Assembly: GCF_021653975.1 (NCBI RefSeq)
Contig: NZ_JAJKFK010000001.1
Span: forward strand, 186,001 to 250,000
Direction of reading: 5' to 3'
Source: Amycolatopsis sp. GM8
GTDB lineage: Bacteria > Actinomycetota > Actinomycetes > Mycobacteriales > Pseudonocardiaceae
DNA length: 64,000 nucleotides
Each line of letters begins with the position of its first letter. Within the stretch, counting starts at the first letter, position 1. The notes under the pieces were generated by a model that saw only the letters and a program-made list of their open reading frames with translations, was not told where the DNA came from and searched no databases. Below are positions 1 through 8,869 of this stretch, piece by piece. The translations under genes and the position numbers were made by a program.

Positions 1-209
1 ATGCCGCCGCCGAGTCCGCCCTCGGCTTCAGGTGTGGTGGGCCCGACCCACCCCCGCTCACCCATCGCGCGATAGATGTCCTGTGGGAAGCGGCCTTCGG
101 AGTTCGCCTTCTCGAGTTCAGCGCGGTGCTGGTCGGCGAAGTCGCGGAGCTCGGCGCTGGTGCGCGCGGCCCATTCGGGACCCGCACGGAACCTCATCTC
201 GATGTACAT
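1..209 (-). CDS. Acyl-CoA dehydrogenase, N-terminal fragment (runs off the left edge)
   Basis: Only the first 69 residues are in the window. They match the N-terminal helical domain of acyl-CoA dehydrogenases: an amphipathic helix (ELRDFADQHRAELEKA), then a PQDIYRAMGERGWVGPTTP segment and a glycine-rich turn (EGGLGGG). Such enzymes oxidise acyl-CoA thioesters with FAD and pass electrons to ETF. The ATG at 209 follows a good Shine-Dalgarno sequence (CTAGGAGAAAC) that overlaps the stop codon of the MFS gene, 7 bp away, so this is the distal gene of the same operon. Catalytic residues lie outside the window, so the substrate class cannot be judged. Confidence 0.85.
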   Translation of the reverse strand, partial: MYIEMRFRAGPEWAARTSAELRDFADQHRAELEKANSEGRFPQDIYRAMGERGWVGPTTPEAEGGLGGG

Positions 210-216
210 GTTTCTC

Positions 217-1596
217 CTAGCGTCCGGCGATGTCGCCGAGTGTTCGATTGCGGGTGCTGACTCCGTAAGCGGCGAGAGTTACCCCGCCCAGCAGCAGGGC
301 GGTCGCGGTGGTGACGAAGACGCCGGTGAATCCGAACCCGGCCGACACGGCGGCGATGAGGAGGCTGCCGAGGACGACCGCGAGGCGTCCGGCCCCGTTC
401 GCGATGCCGGCGCCGAGGCCACGGAGGCTGGTCGGGAAGATTTCGGCCAGGTAGGCGTATTGCACGGCGACGTTGGTCTGCAGGAGCAGGGTGACCAGGA
501 AACCCGCCACGACGAGGACGACCGGGCTGGTCGTGATCGCGAAGACGATCATCGCGGCGGCGATGAGCACGCACAGCACCGGCGAGGTCCGTTTGCGTTC
601 CCACCGGTCCGCGATCGGCAGCGCGGCGAGCGCGCCGATGAAGGGCGAGATCGCGAGGATGGTGGTGACGGTCAATGCCTGCGCGGTGCTGTAGCCGCGT
701 TGCACCAGCAGCGTCGGCACCCAGGCGCTGAAGCCGTAGTACCCGAGGTTGCCGAACGCGAGGGTCAGCGAGATGACGACGACCCGGCCGAGATACGGGG
801 ATCGGCGTAGTTCGGCCAAGGGCCGCGGCGGTTCGGGGGTGCGCTCGACCGGATCCGGAAGCGGTGCGCCGGTGCTGGCCGCACACTCCCGTTCGAGTTT
901 GCCGACGAGCAGTTCGGCGGTCTTTCCCGCACGGCCGCGCACTTCCTGCCAGCGCACCGTCTCGGGCAGCACGAACAGCGCGATGAGACCGGGGATGATG
1001 CCGAACCCGCCGATGACGAACACCCAGCGCCACGCGCCGGGTCCGAGCGGGACGATCGCTCGTGCCGCCCCAGCCATCACCGGCAGGCCGAGCAGGCCGA
1101 TGCCGAGCAGGATGGACTGCAGCCGCCCGCGCAGCCGCCCGGGGAACATCTCGGCGGCGTAGACGATCACCACGCCCGTCACGGCCTGCAGGCCGAAGCC
1201 GGTGAGCACCCGCAGCACGGCCAGCACCGCGAAGTTCGGTGCCACCGCGCAGGCGACCGAGGCGAGTGAGTAGAACAGTGTCGCGGCGACCAGGGTCGGC
1301 CGCCGGCCGATCCGGTCGGACAACCTGCCGCCGGCGATGGCTCCGGCGAGCATGCCCAGGAAGGTGTAGGACGTGAGGGCACCGACCTGGCCGAGCGAGA
1401 GTGTCCACTCGGAACGGATGGCCGGCAGCGCGTAGGACAGTGAGTTGATGTCGGCGACGTCGCAGAGGAACAGCACTCCGAGCAGGGCCATCCACCCGAA
1501 GTGCGTGCGGGTGAGCCGGGGAAGCCGTTCCATTCTGGCCGTGAGCGCGACTGCGGCGAGGTGGTGCTGTTCGGGTGTGTTGGTGACCGGGTCCAT
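217..1596 (-). CDS. MFS transporter, aromatic-acid/sugar-acid importer type
   Basis: A 459-residue protein with about 12 hydrophobic segments in the two-times-six layout of the major facilitator superfamily. The loop between helices 2 and 3 carries the family signature GGRLSDRIGRRPTLV (about residues 88-102), and a conserved Asp lies in helix 1 (FLCDVADINS), as in the aromatic acid:H+ symporter branch. It most likely imports an organic acid that the surrounding acyl-CoA enzymes degrade; the substrate is inference. The ATG at 1596 has AAAGGAGAGCC in front of it. The gene sits 33 bp downstream of the crotonase stop and 7 bp before the acyl-CoA dehydrogenase, within one operon. Confidence 0.88.
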   Translation of the reverse strand: MDPVTNTPEQHHLAAVALTARMERLPRLTRTHFGWMALLGVLFLCDVADINSLSYALPAIRSEWTLSLGQVGALTSYTFLGMLAGAIAGGRLSDRIGRRPTLVAATLFYSLASVACAVAPNFAVLAVLRVLTGFGLQAVTGVVIVYAAEMFPGRLRGRLQSILLGIGLLGLPVMAGAARAIVPLGPGAWRWVFVIGGFGIIPGLIALFVLPETVRWQEVRGRAGKTAELLVGKLERECAASTGAPLPDPVERTPEPPRPLAELRRSPYLGRVVVISLTLAFGNLGYYGFSAWVPTLLVQRGYSTAQALTVTTILAISPFIGALAALPIADRWERKRTSPVLCVLIAAAMIVFAITTSPVVLVVAGFLVTLLLQTNVAVQYAYLAEIFPTSLRGLGAGIANGAGRLAVVLGSLLIAAVSAGFGFTGVFVTTATALLLGGVTLAAYGVSTRNRTLGDIAGR

Positions 1597-1629
1597 GGCT
1601 CTCCTTTGAGCGGATCGGCGTTGCTGGAT

Positions 1630-2409
1630 TCAGCGACCGGTGAAGGTCGGCACGCGGCGGTCACGGAAGGCCGCCATCGCCTCGGCGGAGTCGGCGGTGG
1701 CACGCGCCACCGCCTGGTGCGACGCGATGAGGTCGAGCGAGGTGCGCAGGTCGGCACGTTCGCCGTGCCGTACCGCGCTTTTGATGAGCTGCACCGCGAC
1801 GGGTGGCTGTCCGGCGAGCTGGGTGGCGAAATCGGCAAGGCGTGCCGGCAGCTGTGAGGACGGGTGAACCTCGTTGACGAGTCCCCAGGCCAGTGCCTGC
1901 CCGGAGTCGACGAACTCGCCTGTCCACAGTAGACGCAAGGCTCTGGACCGGCCGATGATCCGGGGCAAGAAATGACAACCGCCGTCGCCGGGCACCAGCC
2001 CGACCCGGATGTAGCCTTCGCTCAGCCGCGCCGTTTCCGACGCGATGCGGTAGTCGCACATCAGGGCCATGTCCAGCCCGGCCCCGACGGCGACCCCGTT
2101 GATGCCGGCGATCAGGGGTTTCGACAACTCGTCGGCGGCCAGCACGACCTGGTGCACGTGGTCGGTCATGAGCCGCCGGTCCTCGAGCGGGCTGCGCTCG
2201 CCGAGCACGTCCAGATCCGCGCCGGCGCAGAACGCGTCGCCGTGACCGGTCACGACCACCACCCGGACGTCGTCGTCGCGCTGGAACGAGCGATAGGCGT
2301 CGGCCCACTCGTGCAGCATGGCGACGGTGAACGCGTTCTTGTGATCCGGCCGGTTGAGCCGGATCCAGCCGATGTGACCGGCGACGGTGACCTCGAGATC
2401 GGGTGCCAT
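1630..2409 (-). CDS. Enoyl-CoA hydratase/isomerase family protein (crotonase fold)
   Basis: A 259-residue protein of normal crotonase length. The two oxyanion-hole segments are visible: AFCAGADLDVLG (about residues 60-71) and INGVAVGAGLDMALMCDYRI (about 103-122). The usual PEI glutamate region is replaced by GYIRVGLVPGDGG, so a simple hydratase assignment is unsafe; isomerase, hydrolase or decarboxylase activity on a CoA thioester is equally possible. Its start codon shares one base with the stop of the upstream FAH gene (TGATG), indicating translational coupling. It probably acts with the neighbouring acyl-CoA dehydrogenase in beta-oxidation-like breakdown of the imported acid. Confidence 0.9.
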   Translation of the reverse strand: MAPDLEVTVAGHIGWIRLNRPDHKNAFTVAMLHEWADAYRSFQRDDDVRVVVVTGHGDAFCAGADLDVLGERSPLEDRRLMTDHVHQVVLAADELSKPLIAGINGVAVGAGLDMALMCDYRIASETARLSEGYIRVGLVPGDGGCHFLPRIIGRSRALRLLWTGEFVDSGQALAWGLVNEVHPSSQLPARLADFATQLAGQPPVAVQLIKSAVRHGERADLRTSLDLIASHQAVARATADSAEAMAAFRDRRVPTFTGR

Positions 2410-3341
2410 CAGTACCCCGAACTCAACGGCTGGATCTCGTCGGCGGCCGTGACACGGTGCCGGAGCTCACCGAGTTCCTCGACGGCCAGCCGCACCTCGT
2501 CGCCGGGGCGCAGCCAGTCCCGGAACCGCTCCGAGCCGAGCTTGTGGTGCTCATAGAGACAGCCGGTGGGCACGGTCCCGGAGCCGATGACGTCCCCGGG
2601 GCGTAACACCGTCCCCCGCGAGACATAGGAGATCATGTCGGAGAACGTCCAGTCGATCGTGTCCCAGCAGCCCTCACTGACCGGCTCGCCGTTGAGTTCG
2701 GCGGTCATCTGGAGAGCGAAGCCCTTCTTGCTGCGTAACCGCTCCAGTTCGTCCGCGGTGACCAGCGCCGGGCCGATCGTGGTGGCCGTGTCCTTGCCCT
2801 TCGCCGGTCCCAGGCCGAGCGGGCGTTCGTTGAGCTGCAGGTCGCGAGCGCTCCAGTCACAGAGAATCGAATACCCGGCGATGTACTCCTCGGCCTCGCT
2901 GACCGCGATGTTGCGGCCCGCTTTCCCGATGACGGCGCAGACCTCCAGTTCGAAGTCGAACTGGCTGCTGCCCGGCGCGATCGGCACCGTCGCGTGTGGA
3001 CCGACGACGGCGGCGGGGTTGGTGAAGTAGAAGACCGGGAACTGGGTGTGACGGTGGTCGAGAACGCCGTTCGGGTCGCCGGTGCAGTTGCGCATGTGCT
3101 GCAGGAACGCCGAACAGTCGCGAATCGAACGAGGCTCGAGTGGCGCCCGCAGCTGGATGTCCGTCGTGGCAACGGTTTCCGCCGGTGAGCGGAGTGCGTG
3201 CTCACCGGCCTCGATCAGCTCGCCACGGTCGAGCAGATCCAGCAGGGTGACGCCGGGTTCGAGACCGGCCACCCGGTCCCCGTCGAGCACGCCCACCCGG
3301 TCACCGCCCGCGGCTGAGGAATAGGTGACGAAACGCATCAT
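2409..3341 (-). CDS. Fumarylacetoacetate hydrolase (FAH) family protein
   Basis: A 310-residue protein with the FAH C-terminal fold. The metal-binding elements are visible: an E-x-E pair in FDFELEVCAVIGKAGRN and the acidic residues of GYSILCDWSARDLQ. The family includes hydrolases and decarboxylases of 3-oxo or 2-hydroxydienoic acids, acting in the cytoplasm with Mg2+ or Ca2+. A short N-terminal domain precedes the catalytic core, as in longer family members. The start overlaps the MBL stop by four bases (ATGA) and has AAGGGA upstream. Adjacent hydrolase and crotonase genes suggest a ring-cleavage or C-C hydrolysis step; the substrate is unknown. Confidence 0.9.
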   Translation of the reverse strand: MMRFVTYSSAAGGDRVGVLDGDRVAGLEPGVTLLDLLDRGELIEAGEHALRSPAETVATTDIQLRAPLEPRSIRDCSAFLQHMRNCTGDPNGVLDHRHTQFPVFYFTNPAAVVGPHATVPIAPGSSQFDFELEVCAVIGKAGRNIAVSEAEEYIAGYSILCDWSARDLQLNERPLGLGPAKGKDTATTIGPALVTADELERLRSKKGFALQMTAELNGEPVSEGCWDTIDWTFSDMISYVSRGTVLRPGDVIGSGTVPTGCLYEHHKLGSERFRDWLRPGDEVRLAVEELGELRHRVTAADEIQPLSSGY

Positions 3342-4291
3342 CGGATCCCTTCAGGAGTAAGGAATCCCTCCAGCGCGCCCATGCGGTTGAGCACGGCGAG
3401 GCGGTCGAACCGGACTGATTCGGGGTCCAGCTGCTGGTAGACGTTGATGACGTTCTGGGCGAGCCGGCCGTGCTCGGGAAGGGCCGCCCACTCGCCGAGG
3501 TCGATGGACGCGATCGCCTCGTCCGCGGTGAGGCCCTTGTCGAACCGCTTTCTGGCTTCCTCACCGACGTAGGCCAGGTAGTCGCGAGAGGCGCGGACCT
3601 CGGTCTTGGTCGCGATCGGACCGTGGCCGGGAACGATGTGGTCGACGTCCATGCCGAGGATGAGATCCAAGGCGTCGAGCCAGCGTTCGACAGGTCCCGC
3701 CCACACCACCGGGGTGCCGCCCGAGAACAGGATGTCGCCCGAGTACAGGATGCGGGCGTCCGGCACATGGACGAGCGTGTCGCCGGGGGTATGGGCGGGA
3801 CCGACCTGAATGAGCTCGATTTCGCGGCCGCCGACGTCCAGGGACAGGTGCCCTTCGAAGGTGCGGTGCGGCGGGGTCACCGTCACCTCGTCGAACCGGA
3901 AGGACCCGAAGATGTGCCGCACGAAATCCCCGTCGGGGCCGGGCAGGCGCAGCATTTCGAGCACCGAGTCCACGGAGTCCTGGGTCATCAGCTCGGCGGC
4001 CGCCACGGATGCCACGATTTCCGCGCCCTTCGCGGCGAGCAGCTCGTTGCCGAAAATGTGGTCGCCGTCGGAATGGGTGTTGACCACGGTGCTCACCGGC
4101 CGTGCGTCGGTGACGCTCCTGATCCCGTCCAGCATGTCCTGGGCGAGCCGGAGGTCGAACAACGTGTCGACCAGGAGGCTCGTCCCGGCTCCGGTGATCA
4201 GCCCGGCATTGCTCAGTCCCCAGCCGCCGTCCGGCTGCAGCCAGGCGTAACAACCCGAACCCAGGTCCGCGAGGCCTTTTCGATACGTCAC
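3338..4291 (-). CDS. MBL-fold metallo-hydrolase
   Basis: A 317-residue metallo-beta-lactamase-fold protein. The zinc-site motif H-x-D-x-D-H is intact in NTHSDGDHIFGN (about residues 72-83), followed by VGPAHTPGDTLVHV, the bridging aspartate in ILYSGDILFSGG and a late histidine in DHIVPGHGPIA. These are the usual five elements of a two-metal hydrolase. The fold covers thioesterases, lactonases and glyoxalase II-like enzymes, so the reaction is not determined; the operon suggests a lactone or thioester of the pathway substrate. The start is a GTG at 4291 with GGAAAGGGA upstream. It is the first enzyme gene after the regulator, 21 bp downstream of it. Confidence 0.88.
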   Translation of the reverse strand: MTYRKGLADLGSGCYAWLQPDGGWGLSNAGLITGAGTSLLVDTLFDLRLAQDMLDGIRSVTDARPVSTVVNTHSDGDHIFGNELLAAKGAEIVASVAAAELMTQDSVDSVLEMLRLPGPDGDFVRHIFGSFRFDEVTVTPPHRTFEGHLSLDVGGREIELIQVGPAHTPGDTLVHVPDARILYSGDILFSGGTPVVWAGPVERWLDALDLILGMDVDHIVPGHGPIATKTEVRASRDYLAYVGEEARKRFDKGLTADEAIASIDLGEWAALPEHGRLAQNVINVYQQLDPESVRFDRLAVLNRMGALEGFLTPEGIR

Positions 4292-4312
4292 GAAATCCCT
4301 TTCCTTGCCCGG

Positions 4313-4924
4313 TCAGCCTTGCGGTGACCCGAGAGCCGATTGAGTGAGCGCGGGCAGCCTGCTCTCGACGAGACGCTCGACGAAGTTCCGGCCGTAGGGC
4401 ACGGCGTCGAGGCCGCTGACCATCTCCACCCAGGCGGCGTGCTGGCAGGCACCCGCGAGCGCGACCGCCTCCAGCCGGAGGTCGATCCCGTCGTGCACCG
4501 AGCCCCGGTCCCGCTCGACGGCGAGATAGGCGGCCAGACGCTCCCAAACCAGGTGTGGCCCGGTTCCGGCGCGGCGGTGCGCGGCCGCGTACCGGTCGAA
4601 CAGTTCGCGATCCGACAGTGCCGATCCGGACATCGGCAGGCTGACGCGGTAGTAGTCCCTCGTCGCGGACACCAGGATGACCAGTCCGGCCCGCAGGTCA
4701 CCCACCTCGCGGGCCCGTGCGGCGGCGGCCATCAGCGCCTGGCCTTCCGGCAATCCCTCGGTGAGGACCGCGGCGACCAGCGCGCCCTTGTCCTGGAAAT
4801 ACTTGAAAATCGTTCCCTCGGCACAGCCGGCCAGCGCGGCGATCCGCTTCGTGCGCACCGCCGCGATGCCGTCCTCACGAATGATCCTCGCCGTCGAATC
4901 GAGAATCCGTTCACGCATCGACAC
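4313..4924 (-). CDS. TetR-family transcriptional regulator
   Basis: A 203-residue regulator with an N-terminal TetR DNA-binding domain: ILDSTARIIREDG, then the HTH RTKRIAALAGCAEGTIFKYF within residues 6-50, followed by a helical ligand-binding domain of normal size. An in-frame ATG lies upstream at 4969 but has no ribosome-binding site. The GTG at 4924 has GGAGG exactly 8 nt upstream and fits the family length, so it is preferred. The gene heads the catabolic operon and is divergent from the molybdenum hydroxylase operon. It most likely represses both in the absence of a pathway intermediate, possibly a CoA ester; that is inference from layout. Confidence 0.9.
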   Translation of the reverse strand: MSMRERILDSTARIIREDGIAAVRTKRIAALAGCAEGTIFKYFQDKGALVAAVLTEGLPEGQALMAAAARAREVGDLRAGLVILVSATRDYYRVSLPMSGSALSDRELFDRYAAAHRRAGTGPHLVWERLAAYLAVERDRGSVHDGIDLRLEAVALAGACQHAAWVEMVSGLDAVPYGRNFVERLVESRLPALTQSALGSPQG

Positions 4925-5109
4925 TGACCCGACCTCCTGAAACACACTCTGCAGTGATTGCTCACTCATTACGTGTGCACCACGTTAACCTGCGGAATCG
5001 ACCACGTCAACGAGATCGTCTGTTGACGGCAGTGATGCCTCGGCTGATACTCGACACACGGCGATGAGTGGACACTCACCTCCTCGCCCGAGACAAGGAG
5101 GTCATGTCA
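4925..5109. promoter_or_regulatory. Divergent promoter/operator between tetR and the molybdenum hydroxylase operon
   Basis: Two direct copies of ACCACGTyAAC lie at 4979-4989 and 5001-5011. They are 22 bp apart, two helical turns, and are a good candidate operator for the TetR protein. A plus-strand promoter is readable: TTGACG at 5023-5028, 17 bp spacer, GATACT at 5046-5051. An AAGGAGG ribosome-binding site at 5095-5101 sets the start of the large hydroxylase subunit at 5110. Confidence 0.55.
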
Positions 5110-7497
5110 ATGGCTGACATGCCTGGCCCGGCCGTCGGATCGGCCCAGTGGCCGGCTCGCCGGCTCGACGGCGAGCGCTTCGTGCGCGGCGCGGTCCGCT
5201 ATCTGGACGACGAGATCCCGCCGGACTGCCTGCACCTGTCCTTCGTGCGCGGCACCGTCGCGCACGCCCGGATCCGGGGCCTGGACACGTCCCTCGCCGC
5301 TCGGGTGCCCGGTGTCCGCGGCCTGCTCACCGGCGCCGAAGCCGCGTCCCTGATCAAGGACCTCGTCGCGTTACCGGCCGGCTTCCGCCCCGATGTCGAC
5401 GGGCCGGTCACGGTGCCATGCCTTGCGGTGGACCGAATCCGCTATGCCGGCGAGCCGCTCGCGCTGGTGGTCGCGGACAGCGAGCGGACCGCTCGGCGAG
5501 CCGCCGAACTCGTCCAGGTCGACTACGAACCCGTCCGGCCGCTACTGGAGATCGACGACGCGCTCGCGCCGGAGTCGCCGCGACTTCATCCCCAGCTGCC
5601 GGGCAACGAACTGATGTCCGGCGTGGTCTCCGGTGGCGACGCCGAGCGGGCGCTCAGTCACGCGCCCCACGTGATCGAAGGCCGGGTGGACATGGGCCGG
5701 GGCAGCGCCGTGCCCTTGGAGACGCGAGGGTGTGTCGCGTCGTGGGATGCCGCCGAAGGCCGTCTTCTCGTGCGGGCGGCCGTGCAGACACCGCATGCGC
5801 TGCGCGCCGACCTGGCCCGGCAGCTCGATCTCGCGGAAAGCGATATCCGGGTGCTGGCACCACCGCTCGGAGGAGGCTTCGGGTTCAAGTTCATCGGCCT
5901 GCCCGAGGAACCCTTGGTGTGCCTCATGGCACGCCGCCTCGGTCGCCCAGTGCGCTGGGTGGAGTGCCGGGAAGAGGCCTTGCTGATCGGGGCGCGCGAG
6001 TACCACGCGCGATACCGCGCCGGTTTCGACGGCACCGGTCGCATGCTCGGGCTCGCCGTCGACCTCGACGCCAATGTGGGAGCTCTCGCGGCCAACCCGG
6101 GCATCGGGATGCCCTCGGTCGCCGCGTCGTGCTTTCCCGGTGGCTACGACGTCGCGGACTACGTGGTGCACTGGCGGGCCGTGCTGACCAACAAGGGACC
6201 GTGGAACGGCGCACGCGGATACGGCAAGGAAATCACCGCTCTCGTACTGGAAGCGGCGGCCGACGACATCGCCCGCGCCCTGGGTGTCGACCCGGTCGAG
6301 GTCCGCCGCCGCAATCTCCTGCACAGCCACCAGCTTCCGCATCGGACCGCGACGATGACCATCGACTCCGGCGACTACCACCGGGCACTCACAAAGGCTT
6401 TGGACCTGGCCGGGTACACCGACGCCCGGGCCCGCCAGCATCGCCGTGACAGTGGCTCCTCGCGGATCGGGATCGGCGTCGCGTTCGAACTGACCCCCGA
6501 GGGCAGAGACCCGGCCGGCGGTGTCTCCCGTGGCTCCGAAACCGCGACGGTCCGCCTGGACACTTCCGGGCATGCGACCGTCCTCACCGGAGTGACGAGT
6601 CCCGGCACCGGCAGCGAAACGGCCATCGCCCAACTGGTCGCCGAACGTATTGGAATTGGTCTGGACCGGGTGCGGGTGGTGCAGGGCGACACCGACCGAA
6701 CCCCGTATGGGGGCGGCAGTTTCTCCAGCCGCGCGGTGCTCACCGGCGGCACTGCCGCCTGGAAAGCCGCCGATCAGCTCCGCGGGGTCCTCCTGCGCGC
6801 CGCGGCCGTCCACTTCGGCTGTACCGAGGAGGAGATCGAGGTCGCGGACGGGACCTACCGCCTCGCCAAGGACTCCTCAATGCGGGTCTCCGTCGCGGAC
6901 CTGGCCCGCGACGTCCGTGCCTACGGCTCGGCCCGCCCGGGCGTGGCCTTCGAAGAACTCGAGGCGACCGCCACATATATGCCCGGCAACCTGCAGTCCG
7001 TCCCCGACGCCCTCGGCCGGGTCCAGCAGTACCCGACCTATTCCTACGGCGTCTACGTGGCCGAGGCGGCGGTCGACCTCGACACCGGCAGTGTCTCGAT
7101 GCGACGCCTCACAGCCGTGCACGACTGCGGCACCGTGGTCAACCCACGCATGGTGAACGCTCAGATCAACGGCGCGATCGCCATGGGCATCGGCATCGCG
7201 TTGTGCGAGGAGGAGACCTACACCCCCGAGGGCCTGCCCGTGAACACCGACTTCAAACGGTACCTGCTGCCCCGCCTGCCGGACATGCCACACATCACGC
7301 TCGATCACCTCGAAACCCCGTCCCCCTTCAGCCTGCTCGGCACCAAGGGCGCGGGAGAGTCGGGCATCGGCGGCACGGTCGCCGCGATCGTCGGCGCCGT
7401 CCGCGACGCCATCGGTCCCGGACGGCACGCGATACGCACACCGCTGACCCCGCCCAGGGTCCTCGCACAACTGGACGCGATGGAGCAGCACGCATGA
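5110..7497 (+). CDS. Molybdenum hydroxylase, large (molybdopterin-binding) subunit
   Basis: A 795-residue subunit of the xanthine dehydrogenase/aldehyde oxidase family, which hydroxylates a C-H bond using water with a molybdopterin cofactor. It has an N-terminal hammerhead domain (residues 10-130) and two cofactor-binding domains, with the glycine-rich LGGGFGFK motif and, near the C-terminus, GTKGAGESG carrying the catalytic glutamate. The CSFR active-site loop of CO dehydrogenase is absent (PWNGARGYGKE stands there), so this is an organic-substrate hydroxylase. The ATG at 5110 is 8 nt from AAGGAGG; the ATG at 5104 is too close, and the one at 5068 has no site. The gene overlaps the FAD-subunit gene by ATGA. 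Confidence 0.93.
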   Translation: MADMPGPAVGSAQWPARRLDGERFVRGAVRYLDDEIPPDCLHLSFVRGTVAHARIRGLDTSLAARVPGVRGLLTGAEAASLIKDLVALPAGFRPDVDGPVTVPCLAVDRIRYAGEPLALVVADSERTARRAAELVQVDYEPVRPLLEIDDALAPESPRLHPQLPGNELMSGVVSGGDAERALSHAPHVIEGRVDMGRGSAVPLETRGCVASWDAAEGRLLVRAAVQTPHALRADLARQLDLAESDIRVLAPPLGGGFGFKFIGLPEEPLVCLMARRLGRPVRWVECREEALLIGAREYHARYRAGFDGTGRMLGLAVDLDANVGALAANPGIGMPSVAASCFPGGYDVADYVVHWRAVLTNKGPWNGARGYGKEITALVLEAAADDIARALGVDPVEVRRRNLLHSHQLPHRTATMTIDSGDYHRALTKALDLAGYTDARARQHRRDSGSSRIGIGVAFELTPEGRDPAGGVSRGSETATVRLDTSGHATVLTGVTSPGTGSETAIAQLVAERIGIGLDRVRVVQGDTDRTPYGGGSFSSRAVLTGGTAAWKAADQLRGVLLRAAAVHFGCTEEEIEVADGTYRLAKDSSMRVSVADLARDVRAYGSARPGVAFEELEATATYMPGNLQSVPDALGRVQQYPTYSYGVYVAEAAVDLDTGSVSMRRLTAVHDCGTVVNPRMVNAQINGAIAMGIGIALCEEETYTPEGLPVNTDFKRYLLPRLPDMPHITLDHLETPSPFSLLGTKGAGESGIGGTVAAIVGAVRDAIGPGRHAIRTPLTPPRVLAQLDAMEQHA

Positions 7498-8321
7498 GAA
7501 TCGCTGTCCCCGGAACCCTGGACGAACTCAATGCCTGCCTCGGTGATGCCGCGTACCCAGCGGTGATCGGCGGAGGAACGATGCTCATCCCCCAGCTCAC
7601 ACGAGGCACAATCGCGCCGGACGTGCTGGTTGACCTCCACCGCCTCCCCGGCGCGGCACGCCTACGCACCAGCGCCGGCGCGACCACACTCGGCGCCATG
7701 GTCAGCTACACCACACTCATCCGCGACCCGACCGCGCCACCCCTGCTGCGGCATATCGCCCAAGGCATCACCGGCGGCCCGCAGATCCGCAATCAGGGCA
7801 CCATCGCCGGTTCCGCCTGCTACGCGAACCCAGCCTCCGAGATGCCCACAGCGCTCGTCGCCTCAGGCGCGATCATGCGGATCGCCGGACCCGCCGGGAC
7901 CCGGTCCTGCGGTGCGGCGGACTTCTTCGACGGCGCGTTCACAACCCGGCTCGCCCCGAACGAAGCTCTGGTGGCCCTGGACCTCCCCGCATCCACCAAC
8001 TCGCCGGACTACGGTTACTGCAAGATCAAACGATCGGAAAGCAGCTGGCCGATCGCGACCGCCACAGCACTCACATCCGGCAACGGGATGCTCAACCTGG
8101 TGCTCGGCGCAGCAGTCACGCGTCCCGTCACCATCACGGTGCCACCCGAGATTTCCACGCTGACCGTCGCGACAATCGACCAAGCCGTCGAGCACCAGGG
8201 CGCCGAGTGGTGGGCGGACGAACTCGCCGACATCGGCTACCGCCGGAGAGTCGCCATCGTCGCACTCACCAGAGCCCTCGCCTCCCTCCAAGAGCGAATC
8301 GTGAAACGAGACCGGCCATGA
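7494..8321 (+). CDS. Molybdenum hydroxylase, FAD-binding (medium) subunit
   Basis: A 275-residue subunit that carries electrons from the iron-sulfur centres to the external acceptor through FAD. The two FAD-contact segments are visible: VIGGGTMLIPQL (about residues 22-33) and NQGTIAGSACYANPASEMP (about 99-117). It is slightly short for the family, with a compact C-terminal domain. The start overlaps the stop of the large-subunit gene (ATGA), and its own stop overlaps the small-subunit start in the same way, so the three subunits are translationally coupled in the order L-M-S. Confidence 0.92.
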   Translation: MRIAVPGTLDELNACLGDAAYPAVIGGGTMLIPQLTRGTIAPDVLVDLHRLPGAARLRTSAGATTLGAMVSYTTLIRDPTAPPLLRHIAQGITGGPQIRNQGTIAGSACYANPASEMPTALVASGAIMRIAGPAGTRSCGAADFFDGAFTTRLAPNEALVALDLPASTNSPDYGYCKIKRSESSWPIATATALTSGNGMLNLVLGAAVTRPVTITVPPEISTLTVATIDQAVEHQGAEWWADELADIGYRRRVAIVALTRALASLQERIVKRDRP

Positions 8322-8785
8322 CCCTCACCGTTGATTTCACCCTCGATGGAGCAGCCACCTCGATCACCGTCACCGAAGCGGCGATCACACTGCTCGACAT
8401 CCTGCGGCAACAACTGGGCAAGACCGGGACCCGCGCAGGATGCCGGAACGGCGACTGTGGCGCGTGCACCGTCCTGATCGACGGCGAAGCCTACAAGTCC
8501 TGTCTCGTCCCCGCCTGGCGAGTCACCGGCACAACCGTCGAGACCATCCAAGGCCTCGCCCCGAACGGCGAGCCACTGCACCCCGTACAACAAGCCTTCC
8601 GCAACGAAGACGGCTTCCAATGCGGCTTCTGCCTCGCCGGATCAGTGCTCTGCCTCGTATCACTGCTCAGAACCAACCCCGACCCGACCGACCAATCCAT
8701 TGTGGACAGCCTGGTGGGAAACCTCTGCCGATGCACCGGCTACCAGCAGATCATGACCGCCGCCCGCGCGGCGACGGATCCGTGA
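8318..8785 (+). CDS. Molybdenum hydroxylase, [2Fe-2S] (small) subunit
   Basis: A 155-residue iron-sulfur subunit. The N-terminal plant-ferredoxin-type cluster uses Cys42, Cys47, Cys50 and Cys62 (CRNGDCGACTV, then SCL). The C-terminal helical domain holds the second cluster with Cys102, Cys105, Cys137 and Cys139 (CGFC and CRCTGY). All eight ligands are present, so the electron chain from molybdopterin to FAD is complete. It is the last gene of the operon and is followed, 85 bp on, by the convergent clpP gene. No cofactor-insertion chaperone gene is in the operon. Confidence 0.94.
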   Translation: MTLTVDFTLDGAATSITVTEAAITLLDILRQQLGKTGTRAGCRNGDCGACTVLIDGEAYKSCLVPAWRVTGTTVETIQGLAPNGEPLHPVQQAFRNEDGFQCGFCLAGSVLCLVSLLRTNPDPTDQSIVDSLVGNLCRCTGYQQIMTAARAATDP

Positions 8786-8869
8786 CCACATCACACAGCG
8801 CTCGTTCGGGCGTGAACCTCGGCCGTTCGTGGGCACGATACTGAGTTGCAGGTGTCTGCTGCCGCCACT

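Noticed and set aside
5110..8785. Aerobic CO dehydrogenase (coxLMS)
   Set aside because: The large subunit lacks the CSFR active-site loop of CO dehydrogenase and the gene order is L-M-S, so a general molybdenum hydroxylase is the safer call.
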